Positions 1 through 14,900 of a DNA stretch of 64,000 nucleotides are shown piece after piece. The notes beneath the pieces are model-generated. The model was not told the origin of the DNA, searched no databases, and saw only the letters and a list, made by a program, of their open reading frames with translations. Position 1 is the stretch's first letter. Each line of letters starts with the position of its first letter. The position numbers were made by a program, and so were the translations under genes. The DNA is from Chamaea fasciata (taxonomy: Eukaryota > Chordata > Aves > Passeriformes > Sylviidae): NCBI GenBank assembly GCA_029207755.1, contig JARCOQ010000016.1, positions 6,992,501 to 7,056,500 of the forward strand. Direction: 5' to 3'.

Positions 1-3000
1 TTTTTCCATGTGTGCCTTATAATTTTGGCTGTAAATCTGTCAATCACTGCTTTTCAAACACTCTGACACATAATAAGGTCTCACAACACTACAAGTGGCA
101 GTTCTAGATAGAAAAAATGAGGCCGCAAAGAGGCAAAGAACCCTGGATATGGGGCAGAAGTGCATTCAATTCTGGAAGTACAACTGAGTGCCATGCAAAG
201 CCCAGATCAGCATGATTCCAGAAATACCATGACCCTGAGAGGACCCATGTGTGCACAGTTCCAGGCACACCAATATTCATTTGTCCACAAAATAGGCTCT
301 AATAAATCCTGATCAGCAGTTGTGCCTGCTCTCTATGTAATTAGCATTTGTGTGCTTTTCACTGCCCAGGACTGTCATCTAGAATCCTGTAGATTACTGC
401 TTTCCATTTCCCCTCCAGTATTGTAATTTCTGCCAAACTGCCTTCATGCCAGAGAACATAGTTGTAAAATGATTAAAGAAAAAAAAATAAATGAACAAAC
501 TCATCATGTTTGATTTTAACTGCTTTCCATGTTCATTATGTGATCCGTGTTTCTCGCTCAGGCTTTGTGGAATCGCTTACCCCAGGTACAGCCCTGCAAT
601 CTCAACTGCACAATGGAAAACTGCCTTGCAATTACTGTCACGGAATGGGAAGGACAGTGTGAATTTCCATAACAACTTAATGGATCTCAGTTCTTCATCT
701 GACAAGCAAGTTTATGCTTATTTCTTAGTAGATTTACCAATTAACTCCCTGGTAATCTGCAGTAGTTTGGAAGTGCCTGTGTTTTATACAAACTGAAAAC
801 AGAGCCTCTCCAGTCACTCAATCAAATCCATGGAATCCACTGCGGTGCCTTTTAGCCAACCCCTGGGAAAATGCAGGGGTTCACTGGATGCTGTGAAGCT
901 TAATGCACTTGTGCTGTGATGGACCAAGGAAATAAATTAATTGCTGCTTCATGGAAACTGTTCTAGTCTCTGATTCCTGATAAACACCTTTTTGCTTCTA
1001 AGGTTATTTAAATTGAGTAGATATGACTTAAAAAAAGATGTTCTCCAGGCTATGTTGAATTAACACCATTCCAGCCACTGTATAGATTAAGTGTACCCAT
1101 AAACAAACTGGAAGCCAATTAGACCTAAAAAACGCCAAAGATAATTTGCTTTACCAAGTGGCAAGACAGTAGGATTCTATACTAGTTGAGATTTCAGAGT
1201 GGTTTTTTAGTATTGCTCCAATGCAGATTACAAATCTACAATTCTAGACACGACAAAGTATGAATAACTGCAACGGAGATCGCTATCACTAAAGCTCAGG
1301 AAACAAAGAAGGGGATGAAGCAGGAGAATATTTCAAATACTGTTTTAAATAAGTATTTATTCTTCAAAAGTTTGCAAAATTTTTATTTAAAAAATTCCTA
1401 GGAAACTCAATTTTCATTTGAACAGAACCATTCTGGAGAGTAAATTCAACCATTAAAGTGCAAGTCTTGCTTGGTATAAAAATCTCAATGCAAGCTGAAC
1501 AGCCAATTTACTGCTGATAGCTCTTTAATATGTGACTTTATAAAGCATTGTCCAAAATTTTTTAAATTAAGTATTTATACTCCTAAATCACTCCTGCCTG
1601 AAAAATACTGGGTATTCAGCAATTTTGAAAATCATGCCTTTGCAAGTCTAAATATAGATGTAGGATGTTCTTGATGACTAAAGCATCACAGAATACTTCT
1701 CAGCTAGAGAGTAAATATTAAAACTACTCTGAGTCTTCGTTCATCCCCGTGCACAGCACTTGGAGATCTTTGGATGAAAAGAGTTACACATCTATTAAAG
1801 GATCTTCTCCAGAACTCAGAATATTGAAGAGCTCTGTAAACCCACTCCTTCTTTAATAGGACTTACAACACATGCTCTCCAAAGAATCTATGTGCCATTC
1901 TCTTTTATATCCCGGCAATTGGAATTCTGTCAACCGGAGTTCTTTTGCCTTAACCTCCTCTTTGTTCTATTTTTGTTTTTCTGTGTCACACTTTCCTCTT
2001 ATCGACGGATGCTGTAGCTGCACTAAAGGAGGTGCACTTTTAATGAAAATAACCTCACTTTTAGCTTGCCATCTTCACTTCATTAGTTTCTCTACGTAGG
2101 CTGTTGCTTATTAATTATATGTATCTATTTAAAGATAGTAAATGCTGAAAAATAAAATACATATATGAGGCCTGGAGCCAATGAGAAAGTGAAAAAACAG
2201 CAAGACAACCTTTCAGCAGTGCTCCATCAAAAGGTAAGTTCTGGATTTTGCTGCATATTTGATCTGTCCAGAGCATTTTCATTTATCAGAACAGCTGTGT
2301 GACAGCTCCAGTGCACAATTTTTTAAATAATGGTGCATTCATTTTAACCTTATTAAACAAGCAAAATGAAACTGCTCTTTGTGAAGACAAAGGGTTTAGC
2401 TTCTTTCTTGGAGGCTTTCTGTACATTGGGATAGCAGGATTGCTTTTTAGGGAAAGAGAGCATGCCTCTTTTGAAAGAGTTCAATTAGCCAGTCTGGGGA
2501 TGCTCAGCTTACAGTGCTGACTGAAACTGGAGCTGGCCATGTGCAAAACAAGACTCCAGTCCCCTGCTCACTGGAGAGAAAATGTAGCCAACTGAGAAGA
2601 AGGAAATAAGAAGAACAAAAAGAAAAAAAAAGGAAAGTGGATGATAAAACCCATTCTCCCACATGTGTTCATTTATAGAGAGTCATAAAATCCTGCTTAG
2701 AGGCTTTTGTCTACTCTTAAGCCAGACTCTGGGGTTTTCCCTGACCATCCACTATCCCTCACTAGAACCAGTAAAACTCTTTTCACAGAGGGACAGAAAT
2801 ATTTCTTGTTGATTTTTATGAAATTCTAATTTTGTAAATACTGGAAATGATGCAGAAATTGATGACTGGTCTGGGAATTTTAGGGCAAAGAGGATTACTT
2901 TCTTTTTTGTGCAAAGGAGAGGGAGAAGAGGAAAATATGCAAGATCAGTAAATATATGAAAACAGTCCAATTAGTGCCAATGGAAAGAAAGGAAATCACA

Positions 3001-6000
3001 TGATAATCAAACCTCAGTATGACAGATCAAAGAAGATCCTAACAAATTCCATGAAGTTGTTCTAGGTTAATCCAAACCAAACTCGTGCCAAAGTTTCAGT
3101 TGCAGTATAGACACAGATCCTCACACACGGACACTTTAAATGATACTGTTCTCTCATTCATTCATTAAATCCCCCACCTTATAAGGATCTGACAGCCTGT
3201 ATTTTCTGTTTTGCCGTGGCAAATAATAAACCAGGCCTACATATCACATGGAGTACAGTGACACAGTTAAACCAGCAATTTCAATTATAAGCCTGTTCAC
3301 CGTTGTCGACCCCTCTAACCATCTCAGCAGCATCTAATATATCCTGAGGTCTCTAAAGAGGCTATGATCAAAACATTGCAAAAAAGCAATCAGAAGGTTG
3401 TGTGTGAACAAAAAGCAGCCAGGCAACAAGAAGCCAAAAATACCAAGCAGGGCTGCAGCTGGGGGCTGCCTTGGTGCCTGGGCACAGGGGCACGAAAGGC
3501 AGAAAACCTGCTGGGAATCTCTGGCAAATGATGTCCCCAAGGGATGTTTCCCAGGAGAGCACAAACACCCAGAGCAACCTCCACACCTTTCTGGGGCTGT
3601 CACACGGAAGGGAGGACAAAAGCCAAGAGCAGCATTGTTCTTAGCACTGGTGCTGGCAGCTGTGCAAACACAAGGAGCCATCTGCTGTCATTTCATAAGT
3701 GCAGGGGTGATCTGGGACAGCAACGGGCTAAAAATATGATCTTCCTAAGTAAGGGAGGTTGGCTCAGTTTCTAACATTTCTGTCAACAAATCTGTGGGCT
3801 GGGTCATACTCTTGAGACATTCCCAACTCAGCTTCTGCACGGAGGTGTTATATCAATGGGTTTTATGACTGTATTAGTTAAGCCCTCAGGACAATGATTG
3901 CATTTCATGGATCTTAGGGGATGATGTGCTCCAACTTGGCTTTGTGGTAGATGCTGAACTCCTCCACCACCACCACTCTAAAATGACAACACACAGGAAA
4001 AAAGAACAAATAGTGTATTTGTGCAGCCTAATCCACAAGAGCATCCCATCTACAATTCACACACTGTTTGAGGGGGTTTTCTGCTTTGCTGGCTTGCATT
4101 GTGTCATGGCAAACTGCACTGTGTTAAAAGCTTTGCACACAGTGTTGTAATTCCTACAACAAATACACAGTTATCTCGAGCTGACTATTCGCTGCCACTT
4201 CACCTGCAGGAAATGTTGGCTCCTGGGCAAAAACAGAGCTCAGCAATGCATGGAAAATAAAGATTTGGTTGCTTATAACATACTGCAAGAAGTCACTTAA
4301 GTATTATTATTTCTTGTCAGTGCTGTCTTGTAGTGATTACAGCAAACACTGACTACGTATTTGTGAAAACAGACTAAAAAATGAGGTACATAATAGAAAA
4401 TCGTGTCATGCAAAGGAAAGAATACAAATTTATAGACCTCAGAAAGCTAAAATTCATGGTTTAATACTGTGACTTGGTACTTCCATGCAGCTTTGCATTT
4501 CCAAAGAACAGAACAAATTGTCTAATTGATCCTCATGAATAATTTACTGTTTGAAATGACACTGTAACCCTTGCCTTTCAGTGTATCACTGAACCTTCTG
4601 CCTTCTTTTAAAACTGTGGATTCTGCAAGGCATACACATAAGCATGTTTTAATCATTTAATGGAATTTCACTTGGGCAATAGTCCGCTACAACTTAGTGG
4701 AAGCTGCTCATCTTATCACAAACTACTTGTTGATTCCTCCCCATGATGAAGTGTTCTGCTCACATAAATAAATTAAATGCTTATCTAACTGCCTAGAATA
4801 TGCTACCTTTGCATATGCCTTCTGTCTGGATAAGTATGCACATAAAATCCACAAAGTCCTTTAATTTTTTAAAAAGCACTTCCCCAATAAAATGTGGTGA
4901 ACCTCTCATTAGTCTCATTGTGACTTATAATGGCAACACATGGAAATCATTGCTACAGTGAATCATTGGCTACATGAACTCTCTACACTAAATCTTACTC
5001 CACAATTTCAGCAGAATTCAAATAAAGGACCAGACAGACAGAAACACTCACAAATACAATGGATAGAATAAAGTTAATTATCAGGGATACAAACTCCTTG
5101 TGGTGGTTTTTTTCTACTCATCACCAATGTATTTTGTACTTTCAGATGTCTGATAGATGCAGCCTTAAATGAACAACCAGTTTGAGCTGCCATGGCAATT
5201 CTTATCTTCTTAAAATGTAGAAGAGTTTTTTGCAATATTCTCTGTAAAAGCCCAAATCAACTGCAATCAAGCAGTAGCACAGTAATTAGATTTTTGTTTA
5301 AAATGAATGTGCAATAGCATCAATGGCATTAATAATTTAATTTAATCTATAATCTGATTTTAATTTTTATTATTGAACATGACAGTTGTGTGCAACACAC
5401 TTAATTCACTTACACTTAGCTGGTACCTAAAATGTAATAACTGCGTTACCACACAAAACTTTTTATACGGCATTCATCACATGTTCTTTAGTGCACTATA
5501 TATTTTTTGAGCTCCATGTATATTTTAATAACACTGAGTGAAAAATTTATAGGAAGCCTTTTTGCATCTTTTCAAGCATGAAACTGCCTTACTACAGATG
5601 AAGAACTATTCTGCAAATGTGCATAATGCTATGACAGCTCCAGAATTACACAGACAACAGCGCAATGTGCAAACACAAAAGCAAAAGAGAGGAACATTCT
5701 ACCTCATGTTTATATAATCCACAGATTTTTCCATTAAACTAAAATATTCCTTGATTCTCTCTTTCTGCCTCCTCCCTACACAATGGCACAAACATGATTT
5801 CACACACACATAGTTTCTTGAACTATAAACTTTTCCCACCTGCAAAGTAAATTATAAATTATAGCCCCTGAGGGCTAACTACTGATATTCTCTTAACACA
5901 CATGGCCAATAACAATATAGAGTTTCATGGCTAAATAGTAACCCTGTAATTCAATCACAGGCTCCTGCTGCCATGTATAAATTGCTCTGGCTTTTATGAT

Positions 6001-8030
6001 GCCAGCATCACACCTTCTTTGGAAATGCAGAATGGGATTCAGACATAAAACTTGTTTTATTGTGCCTGTACAAGGACTATAAGGCAGTGTCCACATAAAT
6101 GTTAACCCAAGGGGAATATATTCTTGCTGGTCAGAGTTGCTGATGCAGTTCACCAGGTTGAGACCTGTTTTCTGAAGGGGGAAAAGGCAGGTACATTTAC
6201 CTTATACTTACATGCTACAACCTAACAGAAACCAGACAAAAACCAGCTTGGATCAAAGGTCACCTTTCTCTTCTCGCTCTTGCAAGGCCTTGCAGTTTTA
6301 CTGGGAGAAAAGGGTGTCAGAATTCTGGCAAGCTCTGTAATGTAAGGGAGCACCGTCCCTACAAAGCAGAGTTTTTGCGTGACATATTCAATTTTCATAT
6401 CCAACATAAAATTACAGCTGGAAACCCATATGCCCACAAGTTCAGGGAAAGCCTAAAGGAAACCAGTGGAAAAGAATTAGGTCAATAAGGAAGAGAAGAA
6501 AAACAGTGAAAAGGGGGAGGTACATGAAAGAAGAAAAAGAACATTTAATTCCCCTGCTGTGGATTTTTTCTCCATAGGTCCTCCAACAGTCAAAGTTCAG
6601 CAAGTGTGATGTGCTGTACTGTAACATCAACTTCCTTCCAAACACATCCTGCCACTGCCAGCTGACAGCACAGCACAACTGTGGAGGGCAGGGACTTCAA
6701 AAGTCTTTTAGAAAGAGGGTGATGTGCTTATTCTATACACTTTGTACTTTTTTAGTAAACATTAGGTTTGTTAGACTACTATCAGAATAATCATTTTTCT
6801 AATGAGGAATCTTGAGGGAGAGGAGTTAAGAGGTTCTTGCTCCATGGACACTACTTGGTCTTTTAACAGTTAGAGGAGATGAAAAAGATGGCACTTTGCA
6901 CCGTTCAATAATTTCACTGTTTTCTTTCTTTTGGAGTTCACACTGACACCCTACTGCTCTTCAGGGAATTTTTTTCCAGGTCAATTCCAACATAACACTT
7001 CAACATCAGCAGAATTAGCATTGTCTGTCTCTCACCCTCCCTTTCCCAGTGACCTTGGACACTTATGATAGAATCTGCAAAATCTATAGTAGGGGGACTA
7101 CACTGAGAACTGTGATCCCTAGGGCTTTAAAGAAAGTTTCCCTGAATATAAACGGATTCCTACTTCAGATTAATAACCAAGGAGAATGAATGATGAACGG
7201 ATGCATTATGACTGTTGCAATTGAGAAAATGAAGCATAACTAAAAAAAAAAAAATGAAATCAGGTTAACTCTATGTGGCTACCATTGTGGCAGGAGCAAT
7301 GGGAAGCGCAGCCTTGTGCAAGATAAAATATCTCTGAAGGGAAAAGCATCACTCAAACTTTATACAGCTCCATTCATCCTGCCTGTCTTTGAGGGGACTG
7401 AGCAGCTGACCCACCATTTGACCTACTGAATTGTAATTGGAAATACATATCTCTGCTTCATTTTCTGTAGGGATATCTATTCAGGGTCTCATATTCAGTC
7501 CTAAATTTGAAGAGAATCAGGATACACATTCTGCATTTAAATATCTTGGGTATTCCACACAAATAGAATAAATTTGTACCTAAATTGAGATAAATCTGAT
7601 TATGTGTAGCATAGATCTCACTCTCACTGCTTGTCATACGGGCGCAGAAAGGATTGTAAAATTGCTATTGTAAAAAAAACCCAGGACTCCATTGAATTCT
7701 ACTGAATGTCTCTCAGTATACATATTTACTCCATACAGGGATGAATGAGTACAAAACCAAGAGGCGACAATGACTGGGTAATTAGTTCAGTTGTTACTAT
7801 CATCTGCAAATATTATTTCCACTGCAGTTCTTGTTTTCTGCCGTACATGCACTTTGTACACATACAGAGCTGATAGAAAGATGGTAGAGAAAACCCTTCT
7901 TTACTGAAATCAATCTTGTTTCAAAGCAGGCTCATAAGGCAAACCTCCTACCTCTAGTACATATCAATGACACAAATTGCCATGTTTCACAGGTTCATCA
8001 ATACACAGTAAACATCTTTTATGTCTAAGG
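1..8030. other. AT-rich noncoding DNA, no gene seen
   Basis: I see no exon, RNA gene or recognisable repeat family here. The open frames are about 60-115 codons, occur on both strands and match nothing I know. A slightly GC-richer patch at about 3,400-3,740 is open on both strands at once, which is typical of composition rather than coding. Short purine-rich and A-rich tracts occur (for example about 2,590-2,635 and 7,240-7,255). It lies upstream of the CpG-island promoter and is best read as intergenic, although an intron of an unseen minus-strand gene cannot be excluded. Confidence 0.6.
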
Positions 8031-8032
8031 CA

Positions 8033-8170
8033 ATCACAGAATCATGGAATATCTCAAGCTGGACAAGACCCATAAAAATCATAAAGTTCAATTCCCTGTT
8101 CCTCACAGGACTACCTGAAACTAAACCAAATGACCAAGAGTGTCATCCAGATGCTCCTTGAACTCTGACA
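8033..8170 (-). mobile_element. CR1-type LINE 3' fragment
   Basis: The plus strand begins CACAGAATCATGGAATATC and continues through a degenerate 'gacccat..aaatcat..aagttcaattcc' block to 'cttgaactctgac'. This is the reverse complement of the usual avian CR1 3' end, whose terminal ATTCTATGA-like repeats appear inverted as tCAcAGAATCATgGAAT. CR1 elements are non-LTR retrotransposons, typically 5'-truncated; this copy keeps only the 3' tail and is diverged, so it is an old insertion on the minus strand. The far edge is uncertain. Confidence 0.7.
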
Positions 8171-8189
8171 TCACTCATCCCTCTGTTTT

Positions 8190-10470
8190 ACAGCCCTGGT
8201 TTGGGTTTTGTGTGAACTAATATTTTTATTTTCTTCCAGGCCTGTGCAGAAACAAGTGAATCCCCGCTGCTCCCATTCTAATCTAATGCCAGCTGTTTTC
8301 ACGTAGCCTGGCTGTCAGCCAGCCTCTGGATGGGTTCTGCTGTGCTTTGGATGAACAGAGGTCATGGAGTGAAGTCCTGGGGAACACAAGCACACACTTC
8401 TATATATGCTTAACAATAGAGTTCCAAGATAATTGAACAAACATTGCTATTTCCATGTTCCTCCAGACCACAAAGGTGAGTTGGCCTCGGTATAAACTCT
8501 GGGGTTCTAACTGGAAAGGCAGAAGTTTAAGTCTTCCAAAATTTAGGGAGTTATTCTGAACCTGTGATTCGGTTGGTACTAAAATTCCTCTGTTCTTCTC
8601 TTGAAGTATATAGACGAGATTCTTCAAGTCTCTGATGACTACAACACTTTTAAATAATGCTCTTTCTCTTGCTTCCCCTTTTCTGATTTAATATTTTTAG
8701 ACTCAAAATGTCTTTCCCAAGGATGCAGAGTGAACAATGGAAACATCATTCAATCCAGCTTGCATACAAAGATTGACTTTGTACCACTGACACTGTAACA
8801 GGTTGATGTCACTAAAATTAATAAATTCCATCCAACAGTTGGACCCTAGCCATGGAAAAGGGTTATGAAACTGAATGATATAGCAGATGTCATATATCAG
8901 GGTAGGGAGAGTCATTGTTTTCCACTCCACACAATGCCCATGATAACATATTTTGCAAAGGACATCAGATTATCAGGAGGTTTTCAGTGCATGAGAAAAC
9001 TGGACAACATGATCGAAACTGGCAACTTACCCATGTCTCTAAGTTTACAGGAGCTGTTTCTGAGCATTTTCTCTCTCTTTATAAATACTACCAACCCACT
9101 TTTCACACACACTTAGGAAGCCAAGCACTGACTTAATTATATAAATATTGAATCCACCAGTTTTGTTTCCTTGATTATCTGAGGTCAGTGGGAACACAAA
9201 GATAAAGTAGGATAAAACTAAGCCTTAAAAATTACATTAGACTCCATCCTTATGCATTAAAAAAACCAGAAGGCATAACTACCTCCTGGGAAATTATTAG
9301 CATAATATACCCTTTCAAAAATACAATTGAAATGGGCATGTAGATTTTTTTCTACAGCTGGATTTTTCAGACTAGAATAGTGTATAAACCCACTAAATAT
9401 TCTCAGGTTTGCTCTGCTTTTTAAAGTATGGACTCATTCCATCCTACCACATCTGAGCCATTTCAAAGAGACAGATTATTGTGCTTGGCCATTTTGTGTA
9501 AGCTATTTGCAAGTAAGACAGTTACAAACATCAAATTATGGCCAGAAGAACAGGCAAGTCATCTCAGTTGCACACAAACACTATTTTATTTACCAGGTTT
9601 CTGAGGCATTTTCTTGTTTCTAAAATCACAAACTGCAGGATTAGAGGAAAGATGCCTGGTGCTTCTTACTGTACAAGGAAGTCAGCTGTGTCATCTGAAG
9701 GAACTGCTTAAGTGCACTGATGAAAGAAATCAAACCATTTCAGGCTTAACCATCAGAAGGCTAAGACACTCAAGGAGTCAAAATTCTGGGGGTTTTTGTT
9801 TCTTTGTGTTCTTTTTAAACTGGGAAAAAATGTTCATGCTTGATGATCCTAAATATCTTCCATCTCTTTGCAATGAAATCACCCAAAGATATAAATAAAC
9901 TATTCTAAATAAAGTTCAGACTGACTGCAGCATTAGATATGTCTATTAATGTATGTGACTGTCAGCCAAAATAAATTAACCTCCAATAGAAGTCATTTTC
10001 ATAAAATTAATTATTCCAATGTCAGCTAAAAGAGTCAGGTGCACTCTCTCTGCTCCTTCACCTAGACTTTTCGATGAACTTCCCAAATATGCTGCAGCTA
10101 GAAAAACTTAAGAATAGTTCTATTTTTGAAAGTTTTATTCCGTTATTCTTTCTAGGCTGTGAGCTTGGTTGTGATTTTTTTTTAAGCAAACCAAAGGATC
10201 TAACAAGAAAAAGAAGGGATTACTGAGCAATTTATATATAGTACAACAAAAATAAAAGAGGAAACTCAATGACAAAATGAACATTAAGCCTCATGGACTA
10301 GAAATGGGACTGAGATACTGGCAGGTACCCATAACTCACCTCAGGGATTTAGCTTTTGCCACTCTTCTGAAAATTTGCCCAAATTTAGTTGCTGTAAATC
10401 TGAAAAACTGAGCTTGTATAGCTCAGTGGAGACTTTGATTTTAGCTGTCAGTGCCTGCAAGATTCAATCC
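8190..10470. other. AT-rich noncoding DNA, no gene seen
   Basis: There are no recognisable exons or RNAs. The sequence following the CR1 tail (about 8,200-8,400) is moderately GC-richer but matches nothing I know. The frames at 8,865-9,136 and 9,614-9,898 are short and lack family features. Confidence 0.55.
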
Positions 10471-10474
10471 ACAC

Positions 10475-10600
10475 TGGGAATAGAGTAGTTCAGTAGGAAG
10501 GGACCTACAACAATTGTCTAGTCCAAGTGACATGCTGAGCACATCCCAGCCAAACCTTCCCAGTGCAGCCCCAGCTCTTGGCTGCTGGGAATTGTTTCTA
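10475..10600 (-). mobile_element. CR1-type LINE 3' fragment (diverged)
   Basis: The plus strand reads GAATAGAGTAGTTCAGTAGG, then 'aagggacctacaacaattgtctagtccaa'. This is the inverted CR1 3' end signature (tagaatagttcag-ttggaagggacctacaa-gatcatctagtccaa). It then degrades into 'cagccaaaccttcccagtgcagcc', so the inner edge is uncertain. It is a second, independent minus-strand CR1 copy, different in subfamily flavour from the one near 8 kb. Confidence 0.65.
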
Positions 10601-11504
10601 ACTTCAGGCACAGATGTTTCTCAGAGCTTGCATGGGAATTCCGGCAGACCAAGCCACTGTGCTGTCCAGGCAGACTCTGATCATGTATGATATTCATAAA
10701 ATAAAGAAGAATGTGCTTACAACTCGGGTTCATCTAAACCAGTGTTTCAAACATATTTTCATTGTAATTATGAATTTAATGCAGACGTTCTTAACTTTAA
10801 TTTTTGCCAGGGTGATGATGTTGTTTCTTTGCTGCAGCACTCTCAAGCAGCCTGAAGAACTCTACATGTATTTTCCTCTCTGCAGGCATTCTTAAGTTTC
10901 CCTGAATGGCATTGAATTGCTGACAGAGCATTCAGTCTCTCTACTCTGCTTCCATGCCTCAAAGATCAATTTAAGCCCAAATATACTAATGAAATTTTCT
11001 AGCTTGGTAATTTTTGGGTTTGGAATAGCTGTTACAGTTTCCTGACATAAACATATACCTCTGTTTGTGTGTTCTCGAGGATGCTAATACGTATTCTCAA
11101 AACTGTTTTCTTCCAGGCTTAGTATTTTGTGTGTGGGGTAACAAAACCTGCTTAATTAACATAACGAGAGTTTGCAAGGGATAGCTGAGAGCTGGTTGTG
11201 AAGAGGTTTGTCCTCACAGCAATTTGTGTATAAGAACACACATTAAACATATGGGTAGGGAAAAATCATAATGCTCTAGGCAAGGCTTTGCTGTGGAATA
11301 AAGATCTATCTCCTTCTGCACAGAAACACAATAGTTTCCTAACATCACGACATTCCAAGAGAGAATTGGAGCATATACTATTCAATTTTACAAAACTGTA
11401 GAATTGTGCACTTGAGACAAAATGGACAGCAAGATAGACAGATTTTTTATTCCAGCAAAATTATCTTGTGTTGATATTCTGTGTCCATGATGCATCCAAA
11501 TAGC

Positions 11505-11529
11505 TGCCCTGGGGTAAGACCCCAGGGCA
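11505..11529. repeat. Perfect 10-bp inverted repeat (hairpin)
   Basis: TGCCCTGGGG is followed by a 5-base spacer TAAGA and then CCCCAGGGCA, a perfect 10-bp stem in AT-rich surroundings. No T tract or gene lies next to it, so nothing assigns it a function. It could be a chance palindrome or a remnant of a mobile element end. Confidence 0.8.
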
Positions 11530-11894
11530 ATCACGCTGTCAGGTTTAACATACATATTCTATGAAAACAACTTCAGTAAACAAATTAAAGATCATGGCTA
11601 CTTGCAAAGAAGGTTATTCACTCTTTTACTGGCAGTTCAGGCATTCTTTATCTCTAAAATAGCAGGTTGCCATCAGATATCTGGAGCATTAGTTTTATCT
11701 CATCACCAGCAGGATAAACAAAATAATGATCCCCAGCCTTTAAATCCTTCTCCTGTCTATGTCTTAGCAAATTCAAGACATATCAACTACCTGTAGTGTC
11801 AGCATGCTAGATGGAGTGCTGTCAATTTGTTGGAATAAACCATTCTGTGCACACAGATCCCAGAATGCAGTTTCAGGTTTACCTGAAGCAAATT

Positions 11895-11913
11895 AAAAAA
11901 AAAAAAAAAAAAA
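11895..11913. repeat. Poly-A tract (19 A)
   Basis: An uninterrupted run of 19 A sits in AT-rich DNA. It could be a microsatellite or the decayed tail of a retroposed sequence. The sequence just upstream shows no recognisable element. Confidence 0.85.
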
Positions 11914-14900
11914 CAAAATTGGTGAAATGAATTTCTAACTTAGCAAAGTGTAAATTGCAGGTCACAAAAATAATACTTTCTTATTGTAGACCATTTACAT
12001 GCTCTTAATTCATTTGCATCCCAAAGGATTAAAGTTATTTTAAAGAAATAGTCCCTCAGCCTCTTAAGGTGCTGGATTCTGCTATTGTTCTGCCTAAGCT
12101 GATACAACTCAGCTGGAAATAAAATGTAACTTACAAAAAGAATATTTTCATTTCTTGGCTGCTATAATTTTCCAACAACAAATATACAGCTGTACTGTAT
12201 TTCTCTGGGCACTCAAAGGAGAACAAAGACATGAATTGTAAGTGGGATGTAAGAATTTCCCAATACTAGATGTTTGGGTTTTGTTGGTTTTATAGATGGA
12301 AAAATACAGACAATGAATAGCAGTAAAGTTTTGTTTTCTGGAACAAAACATGGAGCCTGCTTCCCAAAGCGCTTGCTTTTCTCAGAGGAATGAGGAAACT
12401 GGAGCAATAGCAGCCACATCCTGTAGGTTCAATGGGCAGCAATGGTGCAGACTCCTCAGTCATTTGGATGTTGTTATGGGAACTACAACATCAGAGATCC
12501 AACAATTGCAGGCATCAGTAAAAAGCACCATTTTTCTCCAAATTCATTTTCGTTGGTCACTCTTCTCAACACTAAAAATCAATATGTACTCGATAAAGAA
12601 GTTACATCCATTGCTTTCCATGTGATGCAACTTATGGCTTATATTTGATAACAGACACATCCAAAACCTTATTTCCTCTTCTGTGTGATACTGACAAAGC
12701 ATTTTAATTCTAGGCTTGAACACAGCTTTCTAAATAACCTGCATTTGTTTTTTCTTGTTCTGGAATAAGAATAGTCTATGTCAAAATGACAGTCTAGCAA
12801 TTGAGGCATTACTCAACATCAATAAGATTACAAGGATCAGATCCTTATTATGTCTTTTTGAGGCATGAATTTGCATGAAATGGAATAAAAGAAGCAACAG
12901 TTCAACCAAACTGCTGAACACATACTTAACTTTAAATGCATTCTTAAATACTGTGTAGCATTTAGGCCACAAAAATATAACCAAGTCTTATTCTGCAGCA
13001 ATATCCAGTTTACAAATTAGTGCCCTATAAAATCAATTTACAGTAAGAGGCAGTCATAGTAAAACACAGGCAATATAGACTTTAATTAAAGCAAGACTCT
13101 AATGATGTCATCAGTAAACCACAGTTTGTGCTTTGTAAATAGCAATTACTCCAGAAGTGCAGAATTATTAACTTAATCCTATTTATCTGCTCCTTGGTAT
13201 AAAGTTTTGCTGTTTAAGCTGTGAGTTACAGTCTACCATGACTTTAAACAGCATAAGCATAATAGGGAGATCTAAATTCAATCATACATGAAAAATAAAT
13301 AGAGGCCAGTTTCTACTTCAGTCACATTGGAAATATTGAGTAACTGATTGCACAGGGATGAATTGTAGAACAATTCAAAACACACAGAGTAGCAGAATTC
13401 TTATTAATTGCTATTACCCTTAAACCAGTATTGATTCCAAAAGCTCACATACGTTGGGACACATCTATGGCTGAAAACTTCCTGATGTTCTCTGTGTGTG
13501 TGAACATGTGTACAAACTTCACAGTTTGTTAATTTTGTGTCTAATTAATGCACAACTTGCAAACCCATATCTTGTAATTAAAGTTCTTTGTCATTAGAGA
13601 CACACTGCTAAGACACTTCACAAATATGTCCAATTTCATCTGCAAAGAATGACAGACTATAAGCAGCACATTAAGCAATTTGAAAATCATTTGGGAAAAA
13701 AATCAAAACTTAATTACAGAGTTCAAATTATTGAAATTGCTCATGCCGGTGTTAAAAAAAAAAACCCACCACAAACCCTCGAAATTCTCCAACACAAACT
13801 ATTGACCACTCGTGTAAAGCAAATCCAAGAAATACAATTTGTCTTGAGGCTTTTCTTAAGAAAGCAATAATTTAAAACTGTGCTGCTCCCCAATAAGTAA
13901 GGCTCCAAGACAGTTTTGATCCATTGATGAATCCTTCCTAATATGTTCCCCGAGGTACAGTTTTCCTAAATCTATTAGACATTTACAGTCTTTCAGGATG
14001 TGCTGCCTGAGCTGCTCTATCACACTGTATTAACTTGACAAGGTAATGCAGTGCTATCTTTTATTTCCATGGAAAGAACTCAGGTTTGACCTTGGAACTA
14101 CTAACAACAGTTTATTACCCCTAACCTTACTAGAGGGACATTCTGACATATTCCTGCAAATTATTACCCCAGACATATGGTACACATTAGATGCATGGGG
14201 GAAGCTATATAGGGGGGTTATTTAGGGCAGGATCCCAGATCTACTAAAAATCACAATATTATTTCTACCTAGTACCCAGTTCTCCAAAGAAAGGCAAGAC
14301 AAAACAAAAGCAGTCTATGATGGTCTAGTAATTTATAAAACACAGTTACCACAAAACCACAGCAACTCCCATTTGCTGCTTAGTGGCTTCTCTAGGTTCT
14401 CTATCAGCATGGAATCATGGTACTGACTCCTCTTGGACTCATAATGGATCTTGAACCCCAGATAGAACTATTCCTCTTCCAGCATACACATTTACATGTT
14501 TGTGGGGATAAAAGGAATGTCCAGGCCTTTCTCCCCTGCTGTGCAGTGGCCTCTGGAAGATTACCCTGCGCTGATAAAAAGACCCCAGCCACACTGAGCA
14601 CAGTTGTAAACCCTCCCATGCAACAGATTTTCTGAGTTTATGCATCACAGTAAGCTTCCAGGAAAGTGTTATTTGTGCATTAATCTTCATCTTAATAACC
14701 CCTTTGCTCCAAATAAATTAGCTATACTTAGCTGTGTCACAAGACGTTATACTGCAATGTGCTGGAAGGAAAGCTGCTCTTCCATTTTTCTTCTTCAGAA
14801 TTACTCTCCACTGCAATGTTTATCAGGGAGCCAATGCAAAGTGTGACTATTCAGCACAGGGGCACAACTAAAACAAGGGTTCTTTTTCACCCTTTTGATA

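Noticed and set aside
3334..3739. Overlapping frames of about 115 codons on both strands
   Set aside because: Both strands are open over the same GC-richer patch, with no domain, so it reflects composition.
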